DNA of 64,000 bases from the NCBI GenBank assembly GCA_965226825.1, contig CBDDED010000003.1, positions 1,736,001 through 1,800,000 of the forward strand, in the 5' to 3' direction. Each line of letters begins with the position of its first letter. Positions within the stretch are counted from its first letter, which is position 1. The notes under the pieces are model-generated. The model was not told where the DNA came from. It saw nothing but the letters and a program-made list of their open reading frames with translations, and did no database searches. Positions 36,625 through 45,879 of this stretch are shown piece by piece. The DNA is from Io17-Chloro-G2 sp965226825 (GTDB lineage Bacteria > Chloroflexota > Dehalococcoidia > Lucifugimonadales > UBA3495). The position numbers and the translations under genes are program-made.

Positions 36625-38049
36625 TTACTCGAACTGGAATTCAGCAGTCGAAGCGATCATCTGAAACATTTCCCCGCTGCGGCGGGTAAATTCTGTTTGC
36701 GTGGCACTCGTGTCGTGTTTCAAATCGCCACCCTTTTGTGCGTGGGCAAGAAGCTCACTGTAAGTGCTGTCGCCCACCGTTATCGGACCTATTACATCCA
36801 AGCAACCGTCGACGAAAGACCCTGGGGACAAGGTTGCGCCTCGTTGCATCAGACGTCCCACCAAAGACTGGACGCCGGGCAGGGCGGTGTTGCCTAGCAG
36901 ATCGGAAGCATAATTGATTCGCTCCACCAGCGTGCCGCTGTCAATCCACTCACGACCGGTATGCCACCCTTCCACCGTGGGAGGGTTCATCAAGTCCATG
37001 CCCATGTATTTGGGCTCTTGGGAGAGCTCGAACAGGCCGGGCTTGATTTCCCTATGATCTTCCACCATGCGAAGGGTACCCACCACCATCTCGGCCGGGT
37101 TCTTTACCTTGGCATACCGGACCGGCTCGGACTTGAACGAGGCGGAGGTGAGCAAGGTCCGGAGCATTGCCGTGATGTCGTATCCTGAATCGAAGTATGC
37201 TTTCTCCATCGCCCGAATCAATTCCGCATCCTGGGTAGGGGTCAGCCGCCAGGCCGGAATCTGGACATCGTCTGCAACGAAGAAGTTGTACAGGTGGCGG
37301 GAAATGAAACGGGCGGTGGCAGGTTGCTTGCAAATGATATCCAGGATGTCATCGCCGTTCCAGTTGCCGGTTTCGCCCAAGAAAGTCTTCTCGGATTCAT
37401 CGTGGTCTGCGGGGTCGAAGCGAAAGTCCCATAGGCTGCGGCCATGAGGGAATGGAGGATAAGAAGGAGCAATGTTCCAACCGGTAAATGCCCTGGCGCA
37501 CGCCTTGACATCGTCCTCGGTGTAATTAAACTCCTCGTCTTTGCCAACGCCCAAGGAGAACAGCTCCAAGAGCTCACGCGCATAGTTTTCGTTGATGGCT
37601 ACCTTGTGGCTTTCGGAGTTGTCCAGGTAATACATCATGCCGGGGTTGGTGGAAAGCTTATACAGCAGGTCCCGGAAGTTGCCCATGCCGTTTTCTCGGA
37701 ATAGCACGATCATACGGCCCATTTCAGTACCACTGTCAATCTTGCTGTGGCCAGCGCAAAAAATCATGTGCCAGAAGAGGGACATTTTTTCCTGAAGCTG
37801 GCGGGGGTTGTTGATCATGCGGTATATCCACAACTGCACATTGGCTTCAATGGCGGGGGCCTGATAATAGGAAGGCTGCAAGCGCAACAGCAGGTCTTCC
37901 TCTAATTCGGGCTGTTGTTCCGGGTTCAAAAACTCTTCCACCGTTGCGTCAAATCCCTTGGCCGCTCTGGCCTCAATCTCGTCGCGGCTTGCGCCAAAGG
38001 CGGCCCGGCGTAACAAGTGGGCCATTAACGCAATATCCTGATCAGCCAT
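36625..38049 (-). CDS. DUF1800 family protein, paralogue
   Basis: A 474-residue DUF1800 protein parallel to that at 29697-31136: LMAHLLRRAAFGASRDEIEA, EKMSLFWHMIFCAGH, INENYARELLELFSLGVGKD, CARAFTGWNI, FLGETGNWNGDDILDIICKQ, PATARFISRHLYNFFVADD, PPTVEGWHTGREWIDSGTLV. No signal peptide. It is transcribed on the opposite strand from the operon copy and precedes the NHL paralogue. Confidence 0.9.
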   Translation of the reverse strand: MADQDIALMAHLLRRAAFGASRDEIEARAAKGFDATVEEFLNPEQQPELEEDLLLRLQPSYYQAPAIEANVQLWIYRMINNPRQLQEKMSLFWHMIFCAGHSKIDSGTEMGRMIVLFRENGMGNFRDLLYKLSTNPGMMYYLDNSESHKVAINENYARELLELFSLGVGKDEEFNYTEDDVKACARAFTGWNIAPSYPPFPHGRSLWDFRFDPADHDESEKTFLGETGNWNGDDILDIICKQPATARFISRHLYNFFVADDVQIPAWRLTPTQDAELIRAMEKAYFDSGYDITAMLRTLLTSASFKSEPVRYAKVKNPAEMVVGTLRMVEDHREIKPGLFELSQEPKYMGMDLMNPPTVEGWHTGREWIDSGTLVERINYASDLLGNTALPGVQSLVGRLMQRGATLSPGSFVDGCLDVIGPITVGDSTYSELLAHAQKGGDLKHDTSATQTEFTRRSGEMFQMIASTAEFQFE

Positions 38050-38629
38050 CTGGTCCTCCTATATGAGCCTGTCCGATCAATTTAATATTTCACGGTAATG
38101 TAAGCTGAGGTGCCTGTCAACAGACTGCAACCATCTGGCTGTAGGCCATGGTTGACCCGGCAACCATCCTAATTATCAGCCAAATTCCGGGGTTGGTGTT
38201 TCAGTTCCAACTCCGTCGAGAATCCTCGATGAAATCGGGGCTTGCCGAGGTGGCAGTGTCCCGGGAGGTATTCCGCCAGGCGGACGCTACGTATCGCCGG
38301 GCTCTATCCAGCACCAGGGTAGCGAATATCCTTGAGGTCATCAGAAGTTAGGACTGGCACTTCTGGAGAAGGTCGAAGGGAGTGCAAACGTGTTGAAAGC
38401 CACTTCTGCTACCCATCAAACACCAGTTTACGCCGCCGCAGGATGGTTTTGTGAGCTTGTTTGTGAGCTTGATGGGAGCGTTGATTGCATTCGTGAGCTA
38501 TACTAGCGGCCTGAGTCACAAGTTAGGCGATTAACTCGCAAGCCTTCGACATGCACGCGTCGCGCATCGCTTGAGACATTGCGGTGAGCACTAAGTCTGT
38601 AAGTCCGCAAAACGATGGAGGACGGCGAC
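38050..38629. other. 580-bp non-coding stretch
   Basis: Between divergent DUF1800 and monooxygenase genes, so promoters for both should lie here, but none is distinct. Around 38215-38250 there is a segment resembling the CTCGATGAAATCGG part of the 33.5-kb repeat. GGAGG at 38618-38622 is the monooxygenase ribosome binding site. Confidence 0.4.
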
Positions 38630-39793
38630 ATGACATCAACTATCACAATGAAGTTCGGAATTTTCCTGGGACCATTCCATCGGGTGGGTGAAAATCCGAC
38701 CTTAGCACTGGAAAGGGACCTGGAGTTGATCCAGTGGCTGGACGCCTTAGGCTTCGACCAAGCATACATCGGAGAGCACCACAGCGCCGGGTGGGAAACC
38801 ATTGGGTCGCCGGAGTTGTTCATGGCCACCGCCGCCGAAAGGACCCGCCAGATCCGACTGGGGACCGGTGTGGTCAGCCTGCCATATCACCACCCTTACA
38901 TGGTGGCCCAGCGCATGGTTTTGCTGGACCACCTCACCCGCGGCCGGGTGATATTGGGCGTGGGCTCTGGAGCCCTGGGTTCCGATGCCTTCATGCTGGG
39001 TATCAACCCGGATCGACAGCGGGAGATGACGGACGAGTCGCTCGGTATTATTATGCGGTTGTTCACTGAGACTGACCCGATTACTTACAAGAGTGACTGG
39101 TTTGACCTGAACGATGCCGTGCTTCAGCTGCGACCTTATCAACGGCCCCATATACCCGTGGCGGTGGCGTCGGTGGAGTCGCCATTCGGCGTAACCCTGG
39201 CGGGAAAGCACGGTGCAGCGGTCCTCTCTTTTAGCGTACCCCGGGAAACTGTCCGCAAGACCTCCCTGTCGGACCTCTGGTCCATTGCCGAGAATACAGC
39301 GGCGGAGCACAACAAGGTTGTGCGCCGGGAAGACTGGGGAATCGTGATGGGCTGCCACCTGGCGGAAAGCCGCAAGGAAGCCTACGAGGACATCCGGGTG
39401 GGTAGCGCGCGTGTTGTCACCGAGTATTCCGCCGGGACCCTGGGTAACCCGGCGCCCGATGTACCTACCGACCAAATAGTGGACTACATGGTGGACCACA
39501 ATCAGTGGATCGTAGGTACACCCGACGACTGCATCGCCGCAATCGAACGGCTCCAGGAGATCAGTGGAGGATTCGGCAGTTTCATGATACGTGCGGAGGA
39601 TTGGGCGCCTCGGGACAAGATTCACCGTAGCTTCGAATTACTGGCCCGTTATGTGATGCCCCACTTCCAGGGGTCTTTGACCGGCATCATCGCGTCTCAA
39701 CGGTGGGCCAGCGAGCGCAAAGAGGAATTGCAGGTCAACAGAAGAGCAGGGCTGCAGCGGGCGACGGACACTTTCTTAGCCGACCGCAGCTAG
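38630..39793 (+). CDS. luciferase-like (LLM class) flavin-dependent monooxygenase
   Basis: A 387-residue luciferase-like protein. ATG 38630 is preferred over 38615 because GGAGG then sits 8 bases upstream. It begins KFGIFLGPFHRVGENPTLAL and contains FDQAYIGEHHSAGWETIGSP, RIRLGTGVVSLPYHHP-like text (QIRLGTGVVSLPYHHPYMVA), LTRGRVILGVGSGALGSDAF and WIVGTPDDCIAAIERLQEIS. These are the TIM-barrel flavin oxidoreductase signatures, closest in feel to limonene-monooxygenase-like members. It uses reduced FMN and oxygen on an unknown organic substrate. Such genes are abundant in SAR202-type genomes. Confidence 0.92.
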   Translation: MTSTITMKFGIFLGPFHRVGENPTLALERDLELIQWLDALGFDQAYIGEHHSAGWETIGSPELFMATAAERTRQIRLGTGVVSLPYHHPYMVAQRMVLLDHLTRGRVILGVGSGALGSDAFMLGINPDRQREMTDESLGIIMRLFTETDPITYKSDWFDLNDAVLQLRPYQRPHIPVAVASVESPFGVTLAGKHGAAVLSFSVPRETVRKTSLSDLWSIAENTAAEHNKVVRREDWGIVMGCHLAESRKEAYEDIRVGSARVVTEYSAGTLGNPAPDVPTDQIVDYMVDHNQWIVGTPDDCIAAIERLQEISGGFGSFMIRAEDWAPRDKIHRSFELLARYVMPHFQGSLTGIIASQRWASERKEELQVNRRAGLQRATDTFLADRS

Positions 39794-39961
39794 ACACGCA
39801 AGCGAGGTTAAGTCCCATCAAGCCTTGGTGGACAAAGCCCTTCCCCCGGAGCAACCCGGACCTGTTGGGGGTGGATTCGGCGTTAAATGGTGGCTCCACT
39901 TCCTCTCAAAATTGAATAGCATCATCCAGATGCCATTGCCCTGATGGATTGCGGAAACCTA

Positions 39962-39989
39962 TTGACAATGATTTAAAGAAAGTGATAAT
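39962..39989 (+). promoter_or_regulatory. sigma70-type promoter for the substrate-binding protein gene
   Basis: A perfect TTGACA (39962-39967), a 16-base spacer and GATAAT (39984-39989) lie about 100 bases before the start of the ABC substrate-binding gene in an AT-rich patch. This predicts a leader of about 90 bases. Confidence 0.6.
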
Positions 39990-40088
39990 ACCGTAGGGTC
40001 AATCACGGCGCCACTTCCATTTCGGAATTATCAAAAAGCTGTGCAAGCCGTGTCCTGCCGATCATGTCATTCGGACAGAGGTTGTAAC

Positions 40089-42119
40089 ATGCGAAAAATA
40101 CTCTTGCTCTCGGTGATTCTGTTAGCGCTGGGAATGCTGGCGAATGCGTGCGGCGGGGATGACCCAACGCCCGCGCCCGCAGGGCCGAGCCTGTCGGCGC
40201 AAGACATCCAGGCTGCAATCGACAGCGCGGTAGCCGGGGCCATAGCCTCTGGGACCACAGCAGACGAGGCCACAGCCTCTGGGACCACAGCAGACGAGGC
40301 CACAGCCTCTGGGACCACCGCAGACGAGGTCCGGTCGATCGTCGAGGCGGCGGTTGCCGCGGCCGCCGCCGCCGCTCCGGAGGGTCTGACGGCCGCGCAG
40401 GTGCAGACGATAGTGTCCGGGGCGATTGCGGCGAATACACCCCCTACTGCTGTTCCCACGGCGGTGGTTCAACAAATCGGAGTCAATGAGGCCCATCAGC
40501 AACTGCTCGCGGGAGGCCCAAAGGCGCTGGCTGCGGCCAACGGCGAAACTCCCAGGTACGGCGGCAAATTCCTAACTGCCGGACCGGAACTTATTCCCAC
40601 CGGCGACATGCAACAAACCTCCCTTGGGGGCGTCTATACCACGACCGCGCCCCTCTACAATGGGTTGCTAGCCACCAGCCCGTACGACCAAGGTGCTGAG
40701 TTAATCATCCCGGACCTGGCCACCTCCTGGGAGATAAGCGAGGACGGGCTCACGATCACATTCAACCTGGCGGGGGGTGTGAGATGGCACGACGGCGCGC
40801 CATTCTCCTCAGATGACGTCCTATTCACCATGAACCGGATATTGAATCCGCCCGAGGGCGCTGTCATGTTCAGCAATGGCTCCTTTAATACCCTATTCGA
40901 AAGCTTCGAAGCGCCGGACGCGAACACGTTTGTGGTTCACGCCACAAAGCCGGCGAAGCTGGCGGTGCAAATCTTTGCCAACGGGTTTCATGCCGTGCTG
41001 CCCAAGCATATCTTGGAGCCGGACCCAGTGAACGCGCTAGTAACCCCGACCATGGCGTCACATATCGGCACCGGGCCCTTCAGGCTAAGTGAGGATCCGA
41101 CGATCACACAGTGGCTCTACGAACGGAATACGGACTATTTCAAGTCGAACCTCCCGTACTTAGACGAAATCGAATACAACATTATCGATGACGATGGGCT
41201 CCGTGCGAACGCGATATTGACCCGGCGCACCTATTGGCTTGACTCGGCCCCTCATGCAAATATGAGCGACGACCAGGCCCAGGCGTTAAGGGACGCGTCG
41301 GATGACATCGTCATCTCCAACGCCACGAGTCTGACGGCGGCCACCGTGTCCTTGAGCACCACACGGGAGCCCTTCGACGACATCAGAGTCCGGCAGGCTA
41401 TCAGCGAAGCCATCGACCGCGCATTTGTCTCCACAGTGTCCAGTAATAGGAACACGGTTGGGACGGCCCTTCACCCTCTGGGATCTTGGGTCTTGCCACC
41501 GGAACGGCAAGCCAAACTCATCGGTTATGGCCCGGACATGGAGGTGCGGCGGGAACATGCCAGAGAGCTGTTGGCAGACTACGAAGCAGATAAGGGCGAA
41601 ATCGATTGGGGCAGCAAATCGTTGCAATGCTCCGTCAACCACGACTTCAGCGTCGATTACTGCCAGATCGTCCAGCCCATGCTCAAAGCGGTGGGCATCG
41701 ATATCCCACTTGAAATGACGGACGTCGGCACGGTCCGGGGCAATGAGATATCCGGCGAGTACGACATGTCCATGTTGGGCGCCGCCATGAACTTCTACGA
41801 CCCGACATCTACCTTCGGGGCGTGGTACATCACCGATGGGAGCCGGTGGTACCAACATCGCTCCTTGCCCGAGTTGGACGACCTGTGGGCAGCCCAGGAT
41901 GTAGAGTCTGACCTTGAAAAGCGCCGGGAATTGGTGTGGGAGATGGATGAATTAGCAATGAACGATGCCGCCTCCCTGATCATGGGCTGGTTCATTATCA
42001 ACCACGCCAAATGGGATTTCGTGAAGGGCTGGACTGCGACCCCCGATATTCGCAGCACCAACGCCAGGATGGAATACGTTTGGCTGGACTTCCCGCAGTT
42101 GCCTACTTCCAGGCCGTAG
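40089..42119 (+). CDS. peptide/oligopeptide-type ABC transporter substrate-binding lipoprotein
   Basis: A 676-residue SBP_bac_5 protein, longer than the usual 500-560 because of an N-terminal spacer. ATG 40089 gives the lipoprotein signal RKILLLSVILLALGMLANAC (Cys21). Residues 40-140 are a spacer with three copies of ASGTTADEAT and Ala-rich helical sequence. The binding protein follows: PRYGGKFLTAGPELIPTGDM, IPDLATSWEISEDGLTITFN and VRWHDGAPFSSDDVLFTMNR. Unlike peptide binders of enteric bacteria, ligand cannot be inferred. Two permease genes follow on the same strand, so it is the first gene of a transport operon. Confidence 0.9.
   Translation: MRKILLLSVILLALGMLANACGGDDPTPAPAGPSLSAQDIQAAIDSAVAGAIASGTTADEATASGTTADEATASGTTADEVRSIVEAAVAAAAAAAPEGLTAAQVQTIVSGAIAANTPPTAVPTAVVQQIGVNEAHQQLLAGGPKALAAANGETPRYGGKFLTAGPELIPTGDMQQTSLGGVYTTTAPLYNGLLATSPYDQGAELIIPDLATSWEISEDGLTITFNLAGGVRWHDGAPFSSDDVLFTMNRILNPPEGAVMFSNGSFNTLFESFEAPDANTFVVHATKPAKLAVQIFANGFHAVLPKHILEPDPVNALVTPTMASHIGTGPFRLSEDPTITQWLYERNTDYFKSNLPYLDEIEYNIIDDDGLRANAILTRRTYWLDSAPHANMSDDQAQALRDASDDIVISNATSLTAATVSLSTTREPFDDIRVRQAISEAIDRAFVSTVSSNRNTVGTALHPLGSWVLPPERQAKLIGYGPDMEVRREHARELLADYEADKGEIDWGSKSLQCSVNHDFSVDYCQIVQPMLKAVGIDIPLEMTDVGTVRGNEISGEYDMSMLGAAMNFYDPTSTFGAWYITDGSRWYQHRSLPELDDLWAAQDVESDLEKRRELVWEMDELAMNDAASLIMGWFIINHAKWDFVKGWTATPDIRSTNARMEYVWLDFPQLPTSRP
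40244..40333 (+). repeat. three 30-bp tandem repeats in the lipoprotein spacer
   Basis: AGCCTCTGGGACCACAGCAG followed by ACGAGGCCAC is repeated three times with two or three mismatches in the last copy, coding the SGTTADEATA-type decapeptide. Copy number is likely to vary between strains. Confidence 0.9.
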
Positions 42120-42144
42120 ACGCCCCATCTTACCAAGCTGCCAA

Positions 42145-42184
42145 TGAGGGCTCCCCTGACTTTAACCAGCCAGGGGAGCCCTCA
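42145..42184 (+). terminator. strong hairpin between substrate-binding and permease genes
   Basis: TGAGGGCTCCCCTG (42145-42158) and CAGGGGAGCCCTCA (42171-42184) are exact inverted repeats with a 12-base loop, followed by TCTTTCC. A degenerate half-copy follows at 42190-42230. It could be a weak terminator or an RNA-stabilising hairpin that makes the substrate-binding protein more abundant than the permeases, as in many ABC operons. Confidence 0.6.
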
Positions 42185-42379
42185 TCTTTCCAAGCCCCAA
42201 TGTGGGCTCCCCCGACATTAACCAACCAGGGAACCGCACCCGCGAATGAGACACAGCCAAAACGAATCCAAGCTGCTGGAACCGCCAAGCGGGCGAGTGC
42301 ATGAAAAACGCCTCCCCCAAAGGAAAACAGATATAAGCTTAATCGGCCTACGGCCGCACAGACCGGGCTCTGCAAGAAA

Positions 42380-43324
42380 TTGAAGCAATATATTGCTCGA
42401 AGGCTCCTATTAGCGATTCCCACCTTGATTGGGGTGTCGCTGATAATCTTCTTCATCATGGCCGTCATACCCGGGGATGTGGCAATCGCCATCTTGGGCG
42501 ACGCCGCCAACGAGAAGACGGTGGCGGATCTCCGGGAGACGTTGGGGCTGAACGCGCCTTTGCTTGAGCGGTACTGGAATTGGGTCAGCGGCATGCTCAC
42601 CGGCGACCTGGGCAACTCGTTGTTCTTCAGCGGCAGAGCAATATCCGATCTGCTGATCGAAACCTTCCCGGTAACCCTGAACCTGGCGGTCTACACAATG
42701 GTCATCGCGGTGGTGCTGGCGGTACCACTGGGCACCATCAGCGCCATCCGCCACAACACTTGGATCGACTACTTCCTTCGGGTGTTTAGCATTATTGGCC
42801 TTTCCGTGCCTGTGTTCTGGCTGGGCATAATGATCACACTGTTCCTGGTCAAAACGTTTTCCTGGCAACCGGAGCTGAGGTGGGTTAGTCCCTTCGACGA
42901 CCCGTGGCGGAATTTCAAAATAATGGTCTGGCCCTCGTTCACTTTGGGGTACTTTCAGGTGGCCTTCATAGCTCGCATGACCCGCTCCTCGCTGCTGGAG
43001 GTAATTCACGAAGACTACATGCGGACGGCCAGGGCCAAAGGGCTGAGCGAGCGAACCGTAATCATCCGCCACGGATTACGGAACGCGCTTATCCCTATTG
43101 TAACGGTTGGGAGCCTGCAGTTTGTCGCCCTGTTGGCCGGGGTGGTAGTAACTGAAAGGGTGTTCAATATGACAGGATGGGGGACACTTTTTGCCACCGG
43201 CGTGTTGAACCGGGACTTTCCGCTGGTCCAGACGATGGTCTTTTTCTTTGCTGGCATTGTAGTAGTGGTCAACTTACTCACAGATTTGTTGTACGCCTGG
43301 CTGGACCCCAGAATCCGGTACTAG
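42380..43324 (+). CDS. ABC transporter permease, DppB type
   Basis: A 314-residue inner-membrane permease with about six helices. It begins KQYIARRLLLAIPTLIGVSL (TTG start) and has the family's LLERYWNWVSGMLTGDLGNS, NLAVYTMVIAVVLAVPLGTI, the cytoplasmic EAA loop DYMRTARAKGLSERTVIIRH, and the end LLTDLLYAWLDPRIRY. It pairs with the DppC-type permease encoded 94 bp downstream to form the channel. No ribosome binding site is obvious before the TTG. Confidence 0.9.
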   Translation: MKQYIARRLLLAIPTLIGVSLIIFFIMAVIPGDVAIAILGDAANEKTVADLRETLGLNAPLLERYWNWVSGMLTGDLGNSLFFSGRAISDLLIETFPVTLNLAVYTMVIAVVLAVPLGTISAIRHNTWIDYFLRVFSIIGLSVPVFWLGIMITLFLVKTFSWQPELRWVSPFDDPWRNFKIMVWPSFTLGYFQVAFIARMTRSSLLEVIHEDYMRTARAKGLSERTVIIRHGLRNALIPIVTVGSLQFVALLAGVVVTERVFNMTGWGTLFATGVLNRDFPLVQTMVFFFAGIVVVVNLLTDLLYAWLDPRIRY

Positions 43325-43418
43325 ACTGAAGCCACGGTGAAACCCGCAGGGAGCAGTATGGGCCTCCATGTAATTTCCACCTTGGCTTAGGTATAGTAAA
43401 GTTCGATGGCGAGGACCC

Positions 43419-44309
43419 ATGGCATCACTTGGCGTTGACAATACTATTCCCAGAACCTGGTCCCGCTTCTGGCGTGGCTTAGTCCGCTTTTGCCGGCGTT
43501 CGCCGCTGGGAGCGGTGGGCGGGGCCATCATCGTCGGCCTGGTGTTGATGGCTATCGCCGGCCCTCATGTGGCCCCCCACGACCCCCTCGAACTGCTCGT
43601 AGCCGAAAAATACGGAAATCCCGGCTTGAGCGATAGCCCTCTAGGCGGGGATAAATTCGGGCGGGACGTTCTCAGCCGGATTCTCCACGGCGCTTGGCGG
43701 TCCTTGGTGGTGGGGGTGGTTGCCTCCGTGGCTGGCACGCTAGTCGGCGGGGCCTTGGGGCTGATCAGCGGTTATTACGGTGGGAAGACCGACGCAATCA
43801 TGCAACGCTTCGTGGACCTCTTGATGGCCTTTCCGGTCATCATCCTGGCCATGGCGTTGCTGACCGCCTTGGACCGTTCCATGAGCACCCTCATTATTGC
43901 CATAGCCGTGCCCTTTATCCCCTATGGGGCCCGGGTGGTTAGGGCCAGCACCTTGGTGATAAAGGAGACCGAATATGTAGAAGCGGCCAGGGCGATCGGC
44001 GCCAGCGAGCTGCGCATCATATTAAGGCACATCGCCCCCGCCTGCCTTGCCCCTTATATTGTCGTAGCCACCGGCCTGGTTGGCGTGGCCATCATCACAG
44101 AGAGCGCCCTGGGATTCTTGGGCCTGGGCATACCGCTGCCCACACCGACTTGGGGAGGAATGCTCTCCAACGCCCTCAAAGATATGTTGTTCGCTCCATA
44201 TCTGGCGGTGGCCCCGGGAGTGTTTATTACGCTAGCGGTGTTCGCCTTTAGTGTCCTGGGCGACTCCCTCCGGGACGTGCTCGACCCGAGGTTGCGGGGC
44301 CGGACATAA
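43419..44309 (+). CDS. ABC transporter permease, DppC type
   Basis: A 296-residue permease of the DppC/OppC type: AIAGPHVAPHDPLELL, LGGDKFGRDVLSRILHGAWR, GTLVGGALGLISGYYGGKTD, the EAA loop EYVEAARAIGASELRIILRH, and ESALGFLGLGIPLPTPTWGG. It completes the channel with the upstream DppB-type protein. Dipeptide-type operons normally continue with two ATPase genes (DppD, DppF); none follows here. Instead the sequence passes into phage and IS relics, so the ATPases are either encoded elsewhere or have been lost. Confidence 0.9.
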   Translation: MASLGVDNTIPRTWSRFWRGLVRFCRRSPLGAVGGAIIVGLVLMAIAGPHVAPHDPLELLVAEKYGNPGLSDSPLGGDKFGRDVLSRILHGAWRSLVVGVVASVAGTLVGGALGLISGYYGGKTDAIMQRFVDLLMAFPVIILAMALLTALDRSMSTLIIAIAVPFIPYGARVVRASTLVIKETEYVEAARAIGASELRIILRHIAPACLAPYIVVATGLVGVAIITESALGFLGLGIPLPTPTWGGMLSNALKDMLFAPYLAVAPGVFITLAVFAFSVLGDSLRDVLDPRLRGRT

Positions 44310-44925
44310 GGGACCGAACGCGGGATAAACGTTTGGCCCGCCGACCTCTCGGTCGGATTGCCTGGGGTACAATCTGCGGACCGCTGGCCCGCGGTGATCA
44401 TCAAGTTGTGTGTAGATAAGGAGATGGGAAATAACCACCGGGCGACCCGATTCCTTGGAATGGTGCATAAACTGCCGGGCAAAGATACTCCCAACCACTA
44501 GGATATTGACCATCAGGACAACTGGAAGCTCTGCCAACATCAGGGACGGCAGTCGTGTGTTTTCCTGTTCCACGATGGGTCAGAATGCGGGCAGGCTGGA
44601 AGTTCAAGCCCAAGTAAGCAACGGGACTGGGGGCTCGTTTGCGCGGCGCGGCGGTGAAGCAGACCATGCCGAAGCCATATTCATGCTGGACGACTCCATG
44701 GCCATCTTCACCGCGTTGGGTGTGCGGCCATTGAGGTAGCGGGTCCGGTCCAGACGGGAAATACTGGGGGCACCGCGAAATGGCCGTCCACTACTCGACC
44801 AACTTCCCGGAATAGCCAACCCGCAGGTTAGCGGTACCCAAGACCCTTACCAGGGAATCAGTGATAAGGTCCCAGATGGTGATACGATTGATTTCTACCT
44901 TGTATACCCCCTATCGAGTACCCTG
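44310..44925. other. region after the transport operon, possible gene relic
   Basis: No confident gene. A plus-strand frame at 44455-44739 ends with protein-like sequence (GRLEVQAQVSNGTGG and EADHAEAIFMLDDSMAIFTA), which could be the tail of a broken enzyme, but I cannot assign it. AAGGAG occurs before an ATG at about 44424 that opens only 25 codons. Confidence 0.35.
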
Positions 44926-45425
44926 ATGCCTCGTACCTGCACGATATGCAAACACCTCTCCCTTTAGTCCATCGACCACGCCCTAATAACAGGAACCCCC
45001 TATAGGTCTGTTGCGAAGCGCTTCGAGGCATCGGCTCCCGCTGTATACCGTCAGCAGCGGGGACACCTGCCTGTCACCCTCATGAGGGCCCAAGAGGCCA
45101 ATGAAGTGGCCCATGCTGACAGTCTGCTGGGGCACTCCGGAGGCTTCAAATAGAGACTTTGGGGATTCTGGCTAGGACTGCGGAGGCCGGGGACCTCAGG
45201 ACAGCATTAACGGCCGTCAGAGAGGCCAGGGGGACGGTCGAGCTAGTGGCAAAGCTCACAGCGGGGCTTGGTGACAGGTCCGAGGCTGCTGAGCATGTTA
45301 ACCCGAGCGCTGAGTTGACCTCTGATGAGCTGAGGGGCCTGGTCAGGTTGGGAGAAGAGATCCATATACGCCTCGGGAAGGGCCCTTTCCCGTCAATGGT
45401 GGTTGGGTCTGCCGTAGATTCTTAA
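44926..45425 (+). pseudogene. phage-type HTH/zinc-motif protein relic
   Basis: Starting MPRTCTICKHLSL, TAG (44965-44967), SIDHALITGTPYRSVAKRFE, ASAPAVYRQQRGHLPVTLMR and AQEANEVAHADSLL. After a frameshift near 45135 it continues LQIETLGILARTAEAGDLRT, ALTAVREARGTVELVAKLTA and GLGDRSEAAEHV. The CxxC..H start, the S..VYRH..HLP segment and the REARG..ELLAKL helix are a recurring layout in small-terminase-like or HTH proteins of phages and integrative elements. Function in those is uncertain. Here two lesions make it inactive. Confidence 0.6.
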
Positions 45426-45506
45426 GGTACGGAAGCCGCCCACGCCCCAAAACAAAACCAGCTAGCTTCCAACTTGGCTGGCGGCTGACTCTAGTACCTT
45501 CCACAT

Positions 45507-45702
45507 TGCGCCAATCGCCGGCCTAGTAGGCGGAGGCCGGACGCTGCGGCGCGGAGAGATTACCATGAGCCACCGGGGTGTGCTGTTCCTGGACGCATTG
45601 CCTGAGTTCAATCACACCGCCCTCGAGTCCCTGCGCCAGCCCCTGGAAGACAAGGTGGTCACCATCAGCCGGGTCAGCGGCAGCGTCACCTACCCGGCGT
45701 GT
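45507..45702 (+). pseudogene. comM/yifB-type Mg-chelatase-like ATPase, internal fragment
   Basis: A 65-residue fragment reads IAGLVGGGRTLRRGEITMSH, RGVLFLDALPEFNHTALESL and RQPLEDKVVTISRVSGSVTY. This is the Walker B and sensor region of ComM/YifB (GLVGGG..PGEI, HRGVLFLDELPEF). Nothing of the rest of the gene is present; it ends exactly where the IS21 left end begins. ComM helps branch migration in natural transformation. Confidence 0.78.
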
Positions 45703-45879
45703 CAATGGCGGAGGAATGTTGGGCCACTGGGGCGGAGTAAAACTGTACCACCTGGTGTGTAAGGCCAGCGAAAAAGTCCGAGCTAACTGGCCGGCATAAA
45801 TGTCCGCACCACTTGTTGAGGGAAATGGCCTGATGACGAGTGGGGCAGCAGAGGACAGGCGGGAAGGTCTTGATGCTAC

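Noticed and set aside
38148..38351. 67-codon plus-strand open frame
   Set aside because: Overlaps a repeat-like segment and has no start signal or similarity.
40244..40333. CRISPR-like direct repeats
   Set aside because: Only three contiguous copies, in frame inside a lipoprotein gene.
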